Below are positions 36,253-45,180 of a stretch of 64,000 bases of DNA, one piece after another; the first letter of the stretch is position 1, and every line of letters starts with the position of its first letter. The stretch is taken from NCBI RefSeq assembly GCF_016583905.1, contig NZ_NRRY01000004.1:62001-126000 (forward strand). Reading direction: 5' to 3'. Source of the stretch: Lamprobacter modestohalophilus. GTDB taxonomy: Bacteria > Pseudomonadota > Gammaproteobacteria > Chromatiales > Chromatiaceae. A program made the position numbers and the translations under genes. Below the pieces are notes generated by a model that saw only the letters and a list, made by a program, of their open reading frames with translations, was not told the DNA's origin and did no database searches.

Positions 36253-37115
36253 CCCAGCTCCCGATGGCGTACCAAGATTTGGTGGCCCTGTGCCTCGAAG
36301 TGCCGACGTAAGGCCTCCACCATGTAGACCGAGCGATGGCGTCCGCCCGTGCAGCCAATGCTGATGGTCAAGTAGCTACGGCCATCGGTCTCGAACCGCG
36401 GCACCCAGCGGTCGAGGAAGGCGATCAGATCGTCGCGCATTTGCATCGCCTCAGACGAGCTTTCGAGAAACGCAGCCACCTCCGGGTCCATCCCGGTCAG
36501 CGGACGCAGCCCTGGCTGCCAGTGCGGATTCGGCAAGCAGCGCAGGTCGAAGACGAAGTCTGCAGCGCTCGGGATACCGTTCTTAAACCCGAACGACTGC
36601 AGCAACACCGGCGCCTGGCCGCGACCCTTGCGGTTCAGATTCTCCCTGACCAGCTCCTTCAGCTCGTGCACATTGGTACTGGAGGTATCAATCTGGGTCT
36701 TGGCAATCCGCCGCAGGGGCTCGAGCAAGCGGCGCTCGAGCTCAATCGCCTCGGCGAGCGGACGATCGGCACCCGTCAGCGGGTGCTTGCGGCGGGTCTC
36801 GCTGAAACGGGTCACCAGCGTCGGCGTGTCCGCTTCAAGGAAGATGACCCGAATCGCGATGCCCTGCGCCTCCAGTGCCTCGATCACCCCGGGCAGCTGA
36901 TCGAGCAGCTCAGGGCCGCTACGCGCATCGATACCAATGGCCGTCCCGCCGCGGCCATCCCCGCCCTCAGGACGCGACTGCTTGAGCCCAAGCGCCAGGT
37001 CATGCAGCAGAAACAAGGGCAGATTATCGATACAGACGTAGCCGATATCTTCCAGCGTGCGAAGCGCAACGCTCTTACCGGCACCAGACAGTCCGCTGAT
37101 GATGATCAACTCCAT
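36249..37115 (-). CDS. rapZ: RNase adapter protein RapZ
   Basis: RapZ is a nucleotide-binding protein that, in E. coli, directs RNase E to the GlmZ small RNA and so controls glucosamine-6-phosphate synthesis. The 288-residue product begins MELIIISGLSGAGKSVAL with the Walker A motif at 8-15, has RNLPNPHW-like DLRCLPNPHW and ends with the conserved SIGCTGGRHRSVYMVE. ATG 37115 is chosen; the frame is open to 37142. Position between hprK and EIIA is the usual one. Confidence 0.95.
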   Translation of the reverse strand: MELIIISGLSGAGKSVALRTLEDIGYVCIDNLPLFLLHDLALGLKQSRPEGGDGRGGTAIGIDARSGPELLDQLPGVIEALEAQGIAIRVIFLEADTPTLVTRFSETRRKHPLTGADRPLAEAIELERRLLEPLRRIAKTQIDTSSTNVHELKELVRENLNRKGRGQAPVLLQSFGFKNGIPSAADFVFDLRCLPNPHWQPGLRPLTGMDPEVAAFLESSSEAMQMRDDLIAFLDRWVPRFETDGRSYLTISIGCTGGRHRSVYMVEALRRHFEAQGHQILVRHRELG

Positions 37116-37158
37116 GCCGATAACCTGTTTGCAGGCACACAATGCATAGGCTGCTGAG

Positions 37159-38133
37159 CTAAACGAAAGGCGTCGGGGTCAGGCATCGGGCGTTCTCATC
37201 AATAGAGCGGGATTGTCGATCGATCAGATCGACGCCGGCATCATAGCCACGCAACCGCAGGATTTGGTTACGCACTGCGGTCTCCAGCAGCACAGCAAGG
37301 TTACGACCAGGGGCCACGGGCAAGGTGACCTCTGGAACCGACACGCCAAGGATCGTCCGCGTCGAGAGGCTGCCCCGCAGGCGGTCCATTTGCGCCAGCG
37401 CGTCTCCATCGAACGACCGCATGTTGACGATCAAGTTCAGCTGCTCTCGCCGTTGCAGCGCCCCCTCACCAAACATCGCCCGAACATTGAGCACGCCGAG
37501 TCCCCGCACCTCCAGGAAGTCTCTGAGCAGCTCAGGACAGCTTCCCTCTAAGGTCTCCGGGCCAATGCGCGCGACCTCGGGGGCGTCGTCGGCGATCAGC
37601 CGGTGACCGCGCACTACCATCTCGAGCGCAAGCTCGCTCTTACCGATGCCAGGGTCGCCCATCAAGAGCACCCCCATGCCCAGCACGTCAAGAAAAACGC
37701 CGTGCAGGGTTGTGCGCTCGGCAAGGGCGTAGGTGAGGAAGTACTGAAGCCGGTCGACGATCTCCTCTTCGGCGCGGGGCGAAGAGAGCAGGGGCGTGCC
37801 AGACTGCTCAGCGCGGGCAAAGAAGCCAGGCGGAGGATCGATGTCCTGGGCGAAGATGACCGCCGCAGGCTGAGCGGCAAATAACCGCTCGACGATGTCA
37901 CGGCCGGCTGCGCGGCTCAGATCCGCGAGATGGTGGATCTCGGCAAGCCCCAGCACCTGCAGGCGGTTGGGATGGATGCAGTTCAGGGAGCCAACCAGAC
38001 TCTGAGCCGCACCGGCCGATGAGTCGGAGCTGAGCAGCGCAAGCGGCTGATCAGGCACTGGCGTTAGCCAACGCAGCCCGAGCCGAGGGCCTAGGTGCTC
38101 AACCAACCCCTGTAACGTGTCGACGGGCGGCAT
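37159..38133 (-). CDS. hprK: HPr kinase/phosphorylase
   Basis: HprK phosphorylates or dephosphorylates HPr on Ser46 in response to metabolic state. The 324-residue product has an N-terminal domain (1-130) and a kinase domain with Walker A GDPGIGKS (159-166), His144 in TTLHGV, VRGHRLIADDAPE and the HprK signature EVRGLGVLNVRAMFG. In proteobacteria it usually accompanies a permease-less PTS, as here. 18 bases separate it from ptsN. Confidence 0.96.
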   Translation of the reverse strand: MPPVDTLQGLVEHLGPRLGLRWLTPVPDQPLALLSSDSSAGAAQSLVGSLNCIHPNRLQVLGLAEIHHLADLSRAAGRDIVERLFAAQPAAVIFAQDIDPPPGFFARAEQSGTPLLSSPRAEEEIVDRLQYFLTYALAERTTLHGVFLDVLGMGVLLMGDPGIGKSELALEMVVRGHRLIADDAPEVARIGPETLEGSCPELLRDFLEVRGLGVLNVRAMFGEGALQRREQLNLIVNMRSFDGDALAQMDRLRGSLSTRTILGVSVPEVTLPVAPGRNLAVLLETAVRNQILRLRGYDAGVDLIDRQSRSIDENARCLTPTPFV

Positions 38134-38151
38134 CGGCGCGATGAGCCTGGC

Positions 38152-38604
38152 TTAATCGCGGCGCTGCAACACATCCAGCACAATGCTGGCATCATTCGCA
38201 GCCCTCAGAGCCGAGCGCAGTTGCGGATCACTGAAACGCTCGGCGAGTTGGGCGAGCAGGTTCAGATGAGCATCGGTTGCCTCCTGCGGCACGAGCAGCC
38301 CAAAGGCGAGATCAACCGGCTGGTCATCCGGCGCATCGAAGCTCACCCCTTCGCTCAGCTGAACAAAGGCGCCAACGGCGTTATCGATACCCTCAATGCG
38401 GGCATGCGGCAGCGCGATACCCTCACCCAAACCAGTGCTTCCGAGCCGCTCGCGCTCGTTCAGCAGGTCAAAGACCGAGGCCGGCGGGCAGTCCGGCCGC
38501 GCTGTCGCCAACAGCTCAGCCAAGGATTCTAGCAATCGCTTCTTACTCGTGACCTCGACACGGCAGCGAATTCGTGGCTCAGCAATCAAACTGGGGGGAA
38601 ACAT
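38152..38604 (-). CDS. ptsN: Nitrogen-regulatory PTS protein EIIA-Ntr
   Basis: PtsN relays phosphorylation to targets such as K+ transport and sigma-54-linked functions. The 150-residue product has the phosphorylatable His67 in GLGEGIALPHARIEG. ATG 38604 is preceded by GGAG at good spacing and gives the family length; the frame is open to 38721. It lies downstream of hpf and rpoN, the conserved gammaproteobacterial order. Confidence 0.95.
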   Translation of the reverse strand: MFPPSLIAEPRIRCRVEVTSKKRLLESLAELLATARPDCPPASVFDLLNERERLGSTGLGEGIALPHARIEGIDNAVGAFVQLSEGVSFDAPDDQPVDLAFGLLVPQEATDAHLNLLAQLAERFSDPQLRSALRAANDASIVLDVLQRRD

Positions 38605-38710
38605 CGACCGTCGCTCCAGAAAATAGGTCTTCGCGTGCGGGACGCAGCACGGCCTGGTCGGATAAAGGCAACGACGCCGGAGACAGCAGGCTGACGGCGT
38701 CGCAAAGGGG

Positions 38711-38769
38711 GCCGGAGCCAACGCGGTCTCGCTCCGGCGCAGTCGTAAACTTGCAGCTCATCGCTGCAA
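38711..38769 (-). repeat. Two hairpins between hpf and ptsN
   Basis: GCCGGAGC (38711-38718) pairs with GCTCCGGC (38731-38738), and TTGCAGC (38751-38757) pairs with GCTGCAA (38763-38769). Neither is followed by a strong T run. They may form a partial terminator or an mRNA-processing site that lowers ptsN relative to hpf. Confidence 0.4.
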
Positions 38770-38780
38770 GCAGCGCGAGC

Positions 38781-38804
38781 AGCGCTCAGTGCAGCGCTCA
38801 GTGC
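38781..38804. repeat. 12-bp tandem duplication across the hpf stop codon
   Basis: AGCGCTCAGTGC occurs at 38781-38792 and 38793-38804. The right copy contains the hpf stop codon (38798-38800), so the duplication created a second copy of the gene's end outside the frame. Confidence 0.8.
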
Positions 38805-39175
38805 AGCGGCGCATCGATCTCATCGACCTCATCGTCCGGCTCGCCGCTGACGGTCTCGCCTTCGGCCGGCGTCTTGGTTGCACTGCCGCGGTGACTCTGG
38901 CGCTTTTCCTTATGCTTCAGCACCTGGCGGTCGAGCTTGTCGATCAGCCCATCAATGGCAGCATACATATCCTCATGCACGGCATCCGCAAAAACATCAG
39001 CGCCGTTCATGTGGATACGGGCCTCGGCCTTCTGCCGGAGCTTCTCGATACTCAGGATCACATGCACCTTGATCACATGATCGAAGTGGCGCTCTAGGCG
39101 CTCGAATTTACTCTCGACATAGCCCTTCAGGGGCTCGGTAATATCGACATGATGACCCGTCAGGTTGATTTGCAT
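38798..39175 (-). CDS. hpf: Ribosome hibernation promoting factor (HPF/RaiA family)
   Basis: HPF binds the 30S decoding site in stationary phase and drives inactive ribosome dimers. The 125-residue product has the fold from MQINLTGHHVDITEPLKGYV to DMYAAIDGLIDKLDRQVLKHKEK, followed by an acidic, low-complexity tail (EGETVSGEPDDEVDEID) longer than in E. coli HPF. It follows rpoN by 55 bases on the same strand. Confidence 0.93.
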   Translation of the reverse strand: MQINLTGHHVDITEPLKGYVESKFERLERHFDHVIKVHVILSIEKLRQKAEARIHMNGADVFADAVHEDMYAAIDGLIDKLDRQVLKHKEKRQSHRGSATKTPAEGETVSGEPDDEVDEIDAPLH

Positions 39176-39230
39176 AGTGTCACTCCTGGGTTGGCAAGGA
39201 AGCCTGAACCGCGGTTAATCAACAACGCGG

Positions 39231-40718
39231 CTAGAGGCGCTTGCGCTCGTTCGAGGGTGGGATACCCATGGCCTCGCGGTACTTGGCGACGGTACGTCGC
39301 GCGACATTGATGCCCTGTTCGGACAGAATGCCGGCGATCTTGCTGTCGCTCAGCGGTTTGTTCGCCGTCTCGGCGGCGACGAGCTTGCGGATAAAGGCGC
39401 GAATCGCGGTCGAAGAGCATTCGCCGCCCGACGCCGTGCCCACATAGCTGGAAAAGAAATATTTGAATTCGAGTGTGCCCCGCGGCGTGTGCATGTACTT
39501 TTGCGTGGTCACGCGCGAGACCGTCGATTCGTGCAGCTCGAGCGAGTCTGCAACATCTCTGAGGATCAGCGGACGCATCGCCTCCTCGCCGTAATCGAAG
39601 AAATCGCGCTGTAGCTCGACGATCTTCGCCGCCACCCTCAGCACCGTATCGTTGCGGCTGAGCAGACTCTTGATGAACCAACGGGCCTCCTGCAGATGCG
39701 TCTTCAGACAGACATTCTCGGCGCCATCATCGGCGCGCCGGATCAGCTTTGCATAGTCTTCGTTCACTCTCAGTTTAGGCTGAGTTTCAGGATTTAGCTC
39801 GACCTGCCACACACCCGCTCGTTTCCGCACCAGCACGTCGGGGATCACGTAGTCGGTCTGGTGATCGCTGATCAGGGAGCCGGGCCGCGGTTGCAACGAC
39901 CGAATCAGCGCTAATGAGTGCCCCAAATCCAGGTCGGAGAGCTTGGTATGGCGCCTCAGCTCGTCGAGGTCATTACGCGCCAGCGCATCGAACAGGGTAT
40001 CGCAAATCTTGAGTGCCCCAGCCCGATGCGCCGTCTCAGGAGGCAGCTGACGCAGTTGTAGCATCAGGCACTCGCGCGGATCACGAGCCCCCACGCCTGC
40101 CGGGTCGAGGGCCTGAATGCCGTGCAGAACCGCCTCGATCTCGTCCAGCTCGAGGTCATCGAGTTCCAGGGTCTCGAGCAGCTCGGCAGGATCGAGCCGC
40201 AGATAGCCGTCGGCATCGATGGCATCGATGAGCGCCTCGGCGATCACCCGGTCTCGCGCCCCCAGATGGCCCAGATTGAGCTGCCATTCGAGGTGGTCGT
40301 GAAGGGTTTGCGGTCGTGACTGCTGCGCGAACAGGTCGACATCGCCGGACGAGCTCTGGCCCGGAGCGCTGGAGGGCCCCGCGTACTGTGCGCTCAGATC
40401 ACTGTCGTAGGTATCGCTCCACTCACTGTCGAGCGGCAGCTCATCGGGCAGCGTGCTGGATTCAGCCGAAACCTCAGCATCGACGGCCGCGTCGGCCCGT
40501 TCTTGATGCGGCTCAACGGCCTCGCGCGAAGGCTCCATGGCGCCGTCTCGCCCTCTCTCATCGTCCTCCGATGTCTCCAGCATCAGGTTGGACTCGAGCG
40601 CATCCTGAATCTCGCGCTGGAGATCGAGCGTGGAGAGCTGTAACAGCTTGATCGCTTGCTGGAGCTGCGGCGTCATGGTCAGGTGCTGACCAAGACGGAG
40701 CTGGATGCTTTGCTTCAT
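39231..40718 (-). CDS. rpoN: RNA polymerase sigma-54 factor
   Basis: RpoN directs transcription from -24/-12 promoters with activator ATPases, for example for nitrogen assimilation. The 495-residue product has the Gln/Leu-rich region I (QLRLGQHLTMTPQLQQAIKLL), an acidic region II (about 55-130), the core-binding domain, a helix-turn-helix and the RpoN box ARRTVAKYRE at about 473-482. It lies between lptB and hpf in the standard order. Confidence 0.97.
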   Translation of the reverse strand: MKQSIQLRLGQHLTMTPQLQQAIKLLQLSTLDLQREIQDALESNLMLETSEDDERGRDGAMEPSREAVEPHQERADAAVDAEVSAESSTLPDELPLDSEWSDTYDSDLSAQYAGPSSAPGQSSSGDVDLFAQQSRPQTLHDHLEWQLNLGHLGARDRVIAEALIDAIDADGYLRLDPAELLETLELDDLELDEIEAVLHGIQALDPAGVGARDPRECLMLQLRQLPPETAHRAGALKICDTLFDALARNDLDELRRHTKLSDLDLGHSLALIRSLQPRPGSLISDHQTDYVIPDVLVRKRAGVWQVELNPETQPKLRVNEDYAKLIRRADDGAENVCLKTHLQEARWFIKSLLSRNDTVLRVAAKIVELQRDFFDYGEEAMRPLILRDVADSLELHESTVSRVTTQKYMHTPRGTLEFKYFFSSYVGTASGGECSSTAIRAFIRKLVAAETANKPLSDSKIAGILSEQGINVARRTVAKYREAMGIPPSNERKRL

Positions 40719-40825
40719 TCCGAGCGGCTATGCGGGTACAAAAGTCCTTACTGCCATGCAGTCTAGACGAAAAGGCTGCTCATTCGCAGCGCGAAGCTCA
40801 TGTTCGGTGGTTTCTGGCAACGCTT

Positions 40826-41551
40826 TCAAAGCCGAAAGTGCTCGCCAAGATAGACCGCGCGCACCTGCGGGTCTTGCAACAACTCCGCTGGCGCGCCACT
40901 GGCAATCACCCGACCGGCGTTGATGATATACGCCCGGTCGCAGATGTCGAGCGTCTCCCGAACATTATGATCTGTGATCAGCACACCGATCTGACGATCG
41001 CGTAGATGACTGATAATCCCTTTGATATCGCCGACCGCAATGGGGTCAACCCCAGCGAAAGGCTCATCGAGCAGCATGACCTTGGGCTCGACGGCGAGCG
41101 CGCGGGCGATCTCGAGCCGCCGACGCTCACCGCCCGAGAGGCTGAGCGCCAGCGAATCGGCAACATGGCCGATCCCCAGCTCATCCAAGAGCTCATCGCA
41201 GCGCTGGCGACGATCCTCGCGGCTGGTGCCGTTACGCATCTCGAGCACCGCCGTCAGATTATCCCGCGCCGTGAGCTTGCGGAACACCGAAGGCTCCTGC
41301 GCCAAATAGCTCAGGCCGCTCCGTGCTCGCGCGTGCATCGGCCGATGGGTAATGTCCTCGCCATCAAGGGTGATGCGGCCAGCGTTAGCGCCCACCAGCC
41401 CGACGATCATGTAAAAGCTGGTGGTCTTACCCGCCCCGTTCGGCCCCAACAACCCAACCACCTCGCCGGCGTTGACGGCAAGATCGACGCCATCAACCAC
41501 GCGGCGGCGGCGATAGGTCTTGGCCAGCGCACGCGCCTCAAGGGTCGCCAT
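40826..41551 (-). CDS. lptB: LPS export ABC transporter ATPase LptB
   Basis: LptB powers extraction of lipopolysaccharide from the inner membrane with LptFG. The 241-residue product has Walker [15 protein letters not shown], the signature [15 protein letters not shown], Walker [14 protein letters not shown] and the switch His in [11 protein letters not shown]. Its ATG at 41551 overlaps the lptA stop (TGATG), so the two are co-translated. Confidence 0.96.
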   Translation of the reverse strand: MATLEARALAKTYRRRRVVDGVDLAVNAGEVVGLLGPNGAGKTTSFYMIVGLVGANAGRITLDGEDITHRPMHARARSGLSYLAQEPSVFRKLTARDNLTAVLEMRNGTSREDRRQRCDELLDELGIGHVADSLALSLSGGERRRLEIARALAVEPKVMLLDEPFAGVDPIAVGDIKGIISHLRDRQIGVLITDHNVRETLDICDRAYIINAGRVIASGAPAELLQDPQVRAVYLGEHFRL

Positions 41552-42114
41552 CACTGAGCCGAAGCCGGCTTGGGCGCAGACTCCGCTGCCGACTCGGGCT
41601 CGATGCGGATCTTAACCCGATCGCGGCCCTGCGCGCTGCTGCCGGCAGTCACGCGCTCGGTGATGCGATTGTAGACGATGCGGTCGCTGGCAAAACGATC
41701 CTCGCCTTGGACCAGCACCGCATCGTCGATCAACGTCAACTCTTCGCGATCCGCCTCGTACTCCATGCGCAACGCGCGCCCGGTTACCTCGTCCGGGTCA
41801 TCATCAAGCTGCTGCCGATAATGCACCGGCTGACCGATCGCAATGATCTTCTCGGCGCGGCGGTCTGGCTTATGGTGCACCAGCACCTCATCCGCCTGGA
41901 TAAACATGCTGCCCTGCGTCACCTCGACGTTGCCGATGTAGAGGCTGGTCAACTGCTTTTCGTCAAGCTCAGCGGCATCAGCCTCGATGTACATCGGCTG
42001 ATATTGATCCGCCTCGAGCGCCAGCACGGCTGTCGCGGCCGCAAACAGCGTAGCCGCAAACAGCAGACCCAACGGCGCGGCTAGCCCCCAACCGCAGTCT
42101 TGATTCGGGCTCAT
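41551..42114 (-). CDS. lptA: LPS periplasmic bridge protein LptA
   Basis: LptA subunits form the periplasmic bridge that carries LPS to the outer membrane. The 187-residue product has a signal peptide (about 1-34, [20 protein letters not shown]) followed by the OstA/LptA beta-jellyroll pattern ([27 protein letters not shown]). ATG 42114 is preceded by AGGAGA at ideal spacing; an alternative ATG at 42135 sits directly after the lptC stop. Confidence 0.92.
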   Translation of the reverse strand: MSPNQDCGWGLAAPLGLLFAATLFAAATAVLALEADQYQPMYIEADAAELDEKQLTSLYIGNVEVTQGSMFIQADEVLVHHKPDRRAEKIIAIGQPVHYRQQLDDDPDEVTGRALRMEYEADREELTLIDDAVLVQGEDRFASDRIVYNRITERVTAGSSAQGRDRVKIRIEPESAAESAPKPASAQ

Positions 42115-42135
42115 GGCCGTCTCCTCATGGTGCAT

Positions 42136-42726
42136 TCATCTTGCGTCATCATCGGTGCTAGGAACCAGCGCCGCGCGGGCACGCCCGAACAGCTGGATGC
42201 GCGTCGTCTCGCCGATCCAGGCACGCATGCCCTCGGTCGCGGTGATCCAATCCTCAGCGCGCTCGATCTCGACAAAATCCGCGGTCTCGGCATAATCGAC
42301 CTCTGGCAACACCAACAGCTCACTGGTGCGAAGCTCGACCGGCGCCGACTGGGCTGTCGCGCCCCGCTGCAGCCGCACCTCTTGCTCGAGCAGGATCTCG
42401 TCGCCGCGCGCATTGATCCAGGCACGCGCCGAGCGCGCATGCAAGGGCGGTCCATCATCGCTGTAGACAACGAGCACCGGGTCATCCAGCTCGCTGCTCC
42501 CATCATCCGGATAGTGGCGAAGGCGTTGTGCGCTAAGACGGCGCTCGGGCTGGCCAACAGCATCGAGTGTCATCGCACGCAGCCCTTCGACGACATAGTC
42601 GGGCCGGCGCTCAGTGCTCGGCGTTAGACTCTGATCGGTGTCGCGCACGGACAACCACCACCACGCAGCCAGTCCTGTGGCGATCAACAGCGCCGCCAGG
42701 GATAATTCGCGCTGCGTTAGAGGCAT
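42136..42726 (-). CDS. lptC: LPS export protein LptC
   Basis: LptC is the inner-membrane anchored link between LptBFG and LptA. The 196-residue product has one N-terminal membrane span (about 9-25, LAALLIATGLAAWWWL) and a periplasmic beta-jellyroll with PDYVVEGLRAMTLDAVG. ATG 42726 places the span at the N-terminus; a start at 42759 is possible. A nine-copy hexanucleotide repeat lies about 60 bases upstream. Confidence 0.9.
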   Translation of the reverse strand: MPLTQRELSLAALLIATGLAAWWWLSVRDTDQSLTPSTERRPDYVVEGLRAMTLDAVGQPERRLSAQRLRHYPDDGSSELDDPVLVVYSDDGPPLHARSARAWINARGDEILLEQEVRLQRGATAQSAPVELRTSELLVLPEVDYAETADFVEIERAEDWITATEGMRAWIGETTRIQLFGRARAALVPSTDDDAR

Positions 42727-42784
42727 GGAGCGACCACAAAACCGACCGCCCCAGGGCATTCAGCAGCACGTCGCCAGGCCTGCG

Positions 42785-42841
42785 CTGCCTCTGCCTCTGC
42801 CTCTGCCTCTGCCTCTGCCTCTGCCTCTGCCTCTGCCTCTG
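42785..42841. repeat. Hexanucleotide microsatellite (CTGCCT)9 upstream of lptC
   Basis: Nine perfect CTGCCT units (42785-42838) plus a partial CTG. It lies in the 148-base space between kdsC and lptC, outside both coding frames. Slippage would change spacing in six-base steps between the kdsC end and the lptC start and so might tune lptC expression. Confidence 0.95.
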
Positions 42842-42874
42842 ACAGTAAGCCAAGGATCAAGCGCCGGGGTCCCA

Positions 42875-43402
42875 TCAGCGACGAAGATAGTCGGCAAAAA
42901 TGGTCTCGAGCTTGCCCTGCGCCGCAAGCAGGCCCTCACACACCTCACGCGCCGCACCTTGACCGCCGGCCAATCGCGTTTGCCAATGACAGTGCTCCCG
43001 CACTAGAGGATGAGCATCAGCCACCGCGATGGCCAAACCCACCTGCAACATCACCGGCAAGTCAACAACGTCATCGCCCACATAGGCAATTTGTGCGTGC
43101 TCGAGCCCACACGCCTGGCGCAGTTGCGCATAGGCCGGGCGCTTGTCGCGCTGCCCCTGGTAGAGGTGCGTCACGCCCAGACTTTCCATGCGGATCCGCA
43201 CCACCTCGGATTGACGCCCGGTAATCACGGCCATGGCGATACCCGCCTGGCGCAACATCGCCATGCCATGGCCATCGCGCGAGTTGAAGGCCTTGTATTC
43301 TTGGCCATCGTCACCGAGAAAGAGGCTCCCGTCCGTCAGCACTCCGTCAACATCGAAGATCACCATCTCAATCGCTTTGGCGCGCGCTTTGTAATCGGTC
43401 AT
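42875..43402 (-). CDS. kdsC: 3-deoxy-D-manno-octulosonate-8-phosphate phosphatase
   Basis: KdsC removes phosphate from KDO-8-phosphate in LPS core synthesis. The 175-residue C0-type HAD protein has the motif FDVDGVLTDGSLFL, NSRDGHGMAML, the Ser/Thr motif in VITGRQS, KR-containing QRDKRPAY and YVGDDVVDLPVM. No cap domain, as expected. ATG 43402 chosen over 43420. KdsD, usually upstream, is absent; a divergent DUF72-like gene occupies that side. Confidence 0.95.
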   Translation of the reverse strand: MTDYKARAKAIEMVIFDVDGVLTDGSLFLGDDGQEYKAFNSRDGHGMAMLRQAGIAMAVITGRQSEVVRIRMESLGVTHLYQGQRDKRPAYAQLRQACGLEHAQIAYVGDDVVDLPVMLQVGLAIAVADAHPLVREHCHWQTRLAGGQGAAREVCEGLLAAQGKLETIFADYLRR

Positions 43403-43460
43403 GTGGCTCTCGCTCTTCACCCCAGTGCACCCAGACGGCTCTCGGCTCTATGATACCCGG

Positions 43461-44087
43461 ATGAGCAACACAACGATGGTTACCTGCCGCGGCTGGTGGG
43501 ATCTTGCCGACAGCGATCTATTCTATCCAGAAGACCTGCCGCAAGACTGGCGTCTAAGCTATTTTGCCAACAGCTTTCGCGCCGCCCTGCTGCCAGCCGC
43601 GCTTTGGACCGACGCCGATCCGCAGACCGCAGCGCAATGGTATGACGACGTACCACCAGGCTTCCGCTTCGCCGCCGAGCAGTCGCTGACGCCATCGCAA
43701 GCGACGCAAGCGCGTCGCCAACCGCTCGTGCCGGCGGAGCTTGAACAGCGGCTCGGAGCCAAACTCGACGCCTGGATAGAGCCGATTGACGAGTCGGCAT
43801 CGACGACCCTCTCGACCATAACCGGCAGCGACGCCAACCGCCGCTTGCGCTATCAACGCCGCCCAACCGATCAGCGAGGCGAGACTGACCCAGAGCGCAG
43901 TTGCCCCTCCTGCTACGGCCTCATCGCCCCGGCCGAACTGCATCGCGATCTGCGCCGGGCGCGAGATTGGCTGCGCAAGATGGCTGAGCAACAGGGCCAA
44001 GCACCCAGCTTGATCATCATGGCACGGCCGAGCAGCACTGACCTGTCGGCCTGGCAAGAGCTGTTAGACCTCCTCGGGCTCGGTTAA
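43461..44087 (+). CDS. DUF72-like protein, short and divergent
   Basis: The N-terminal part (WWDLADSDLFYPEDLPQDW, then YFANSF, QTAAQWYDDVPPGFRFAAEQ) matches the DUF72 pattern (FYPxxLPxxxWLxYYAxxF ... WxxxxPxxFxFAVK). At 208 residues it is shorter than typical DUF72 TIM-barrel proteins, and the usual strand ends are not all recognisable, so it may be a divergent or reduced member. Function of the family is unknown. ATG 43461; divergent from kdsC with 58 bases between. Confidence 0.55.
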   Translation: MSNTTMVTCRGWWDLADSDLFYPEDLPQDWRLSYFANSFRAALLPAALWTDADPQTAAQWYDDVPPGFRFAAEQSLTPSQATQARRQPLVPAELEQRLGAKLDAWIEPIDESASTTLSTITGSDANRRLRYQRRPTDQRGETDPERSCPSCYGLIAPAELHRDLRRARDWLRKMAEQQGQAPSLIIMARPSSTDLSAWQELLDLLGLG

Positions 44088-44296
44088 CCGGCATCGCGCG
44101 CGAGTCATCTGCGGTGGCGCGGCGCCCTGAGCCTTCGCCTCCGAGTCGGGGCTGCACCAGGCTTGAGCGAGAAGCAGGGCGAGAAGCAGACGGGGCACAG
44201 CGGATCAGTCGGCGTCGCCTCATCCTTGACGCTACCAGGTACAGACCGCGAGAATGCCGGGCTTTGGATCGTCGCCAAAATAAGGACTCCCGTCCC

Positions 44297-45169
44297 ATGG
44301 CAACAGCGCAGTCAGAGCAAGTACCAGCGACGCTGCCGCGTGCGGAACGCCCCGGCATGACTGACAAGCAAATGCTCGTCAACGTGCGCGGCCTGCGTTT
44401 CTGCCACGGGGATCGCTGCATCTTCGACGGCATCGATCTAGACATCCAGCGCGGTCGGATCACCGCCATCATGGGTCCGAGTGGAACCGGCAAGACCACC
44501 CTGTTGAAGCTCATCAGCGGCCAGTTGCATGCCGACGCCGGGACCGTTGAAGTGGACGGCCAGACCATCCAGGAGCTCAGCCGGGACGCGCTTTACCAAC
44601 TTCGCATTCGCATGGGCATGTTGTTTCAGAGCGGCGCCTTGCTGACCGATCTGAACGTGTTCGAGAATGTCGCGTTTCCGATCCGCGAGCATGCCAAGCT
44701 ACCAGAGTCCGTGCTGCGCAAGCTGGTGTTGATCAAGCTTGAGGCCGTTGGCCTGCGCGGCGCGGCTGCACTGATGCCGAGCCAGCTCTCGGGCGGCATG
44801 GCGCGGCGCGTGGCGCTGGCCCGAGCCATCGCACTCGACCCGATGATGATCATGTACGATGAGCCCTTCACCGGACAGGACCCGATCTCGATGGGGGTGT
44901 TGGTCTCGCTGATCCGGCAATTGAACGATGCCAGCGAGATGACCAGTATCATCGTCAGCCACGACGTGACCGAGACCACCAGCATCGCTGATTATCTCTA
45001 TATCATCGCCAACGGTCAGATCATGGCCGAAGGCACACCGCAAGAGGTTGCCGCGAATGAGTCGGACTGGGTCCGACAATTCATGCAAGGCGAGCCGGAT
45101 GGCCCCGTCCATTATCACTACCCAGCACAGACGCTGGAGCAGGATCTGCTCCAGAGCGTCCGCCACTGA
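44297..45169 (+). CDS. mlaF: Phospholipid ABC transporter ATPase MlaF
   Basis: MlaF is the ATPase of the Mla system that traffics phospholipids between inner and outer membranes to keep outer-leaflet asymmetry. The 290-residue product has Walker [15 protein letters not shown], the signature [15 protein letters not shown], Walker [14 protein letters not shown] and switch His in IVSHDV. ATG 44297 has AAGGAC upstream; ATG 44357 is an alternative giving a shorter N-terminus. First gene of mlaFEDCB-murA. Confidence 0.94.
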   Translation: MATAQSEQVPATLPRAERPGMTDKQMLVNVRGLRFCHGDRCIFDGIDLDIQRGRITAIMGPSGTGKTTLLKLISGQLHADAGTVEVDGQTIQELSRDALYQLRIRMGMLFQSGALLTDLNVFENVAFPIREHAKLPESVLRKLVLIKLEAVGLRGAAALMPSQLSGGMARRVALARAIALDPMMIMYDEPFTGQDPISMGVLVSLIRQLNDASEMTSIIVSHDVTETTSIADYLYIIANGQIMAEGTPQEVAANESDWVRQFMQGEPDGPVHYHYPAQTLEQDLLQSVRH

Positions 45170-45180
45170 GCACCGCCCCA

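Noticed and set aside
42785-42841. Hexamer repeat as part of a coding region (QR, RG or LP repeat proteins)
   Set aside because: All frames through it are short, lack start signals or end before lptC; kdsC and lptC flank it without including it.
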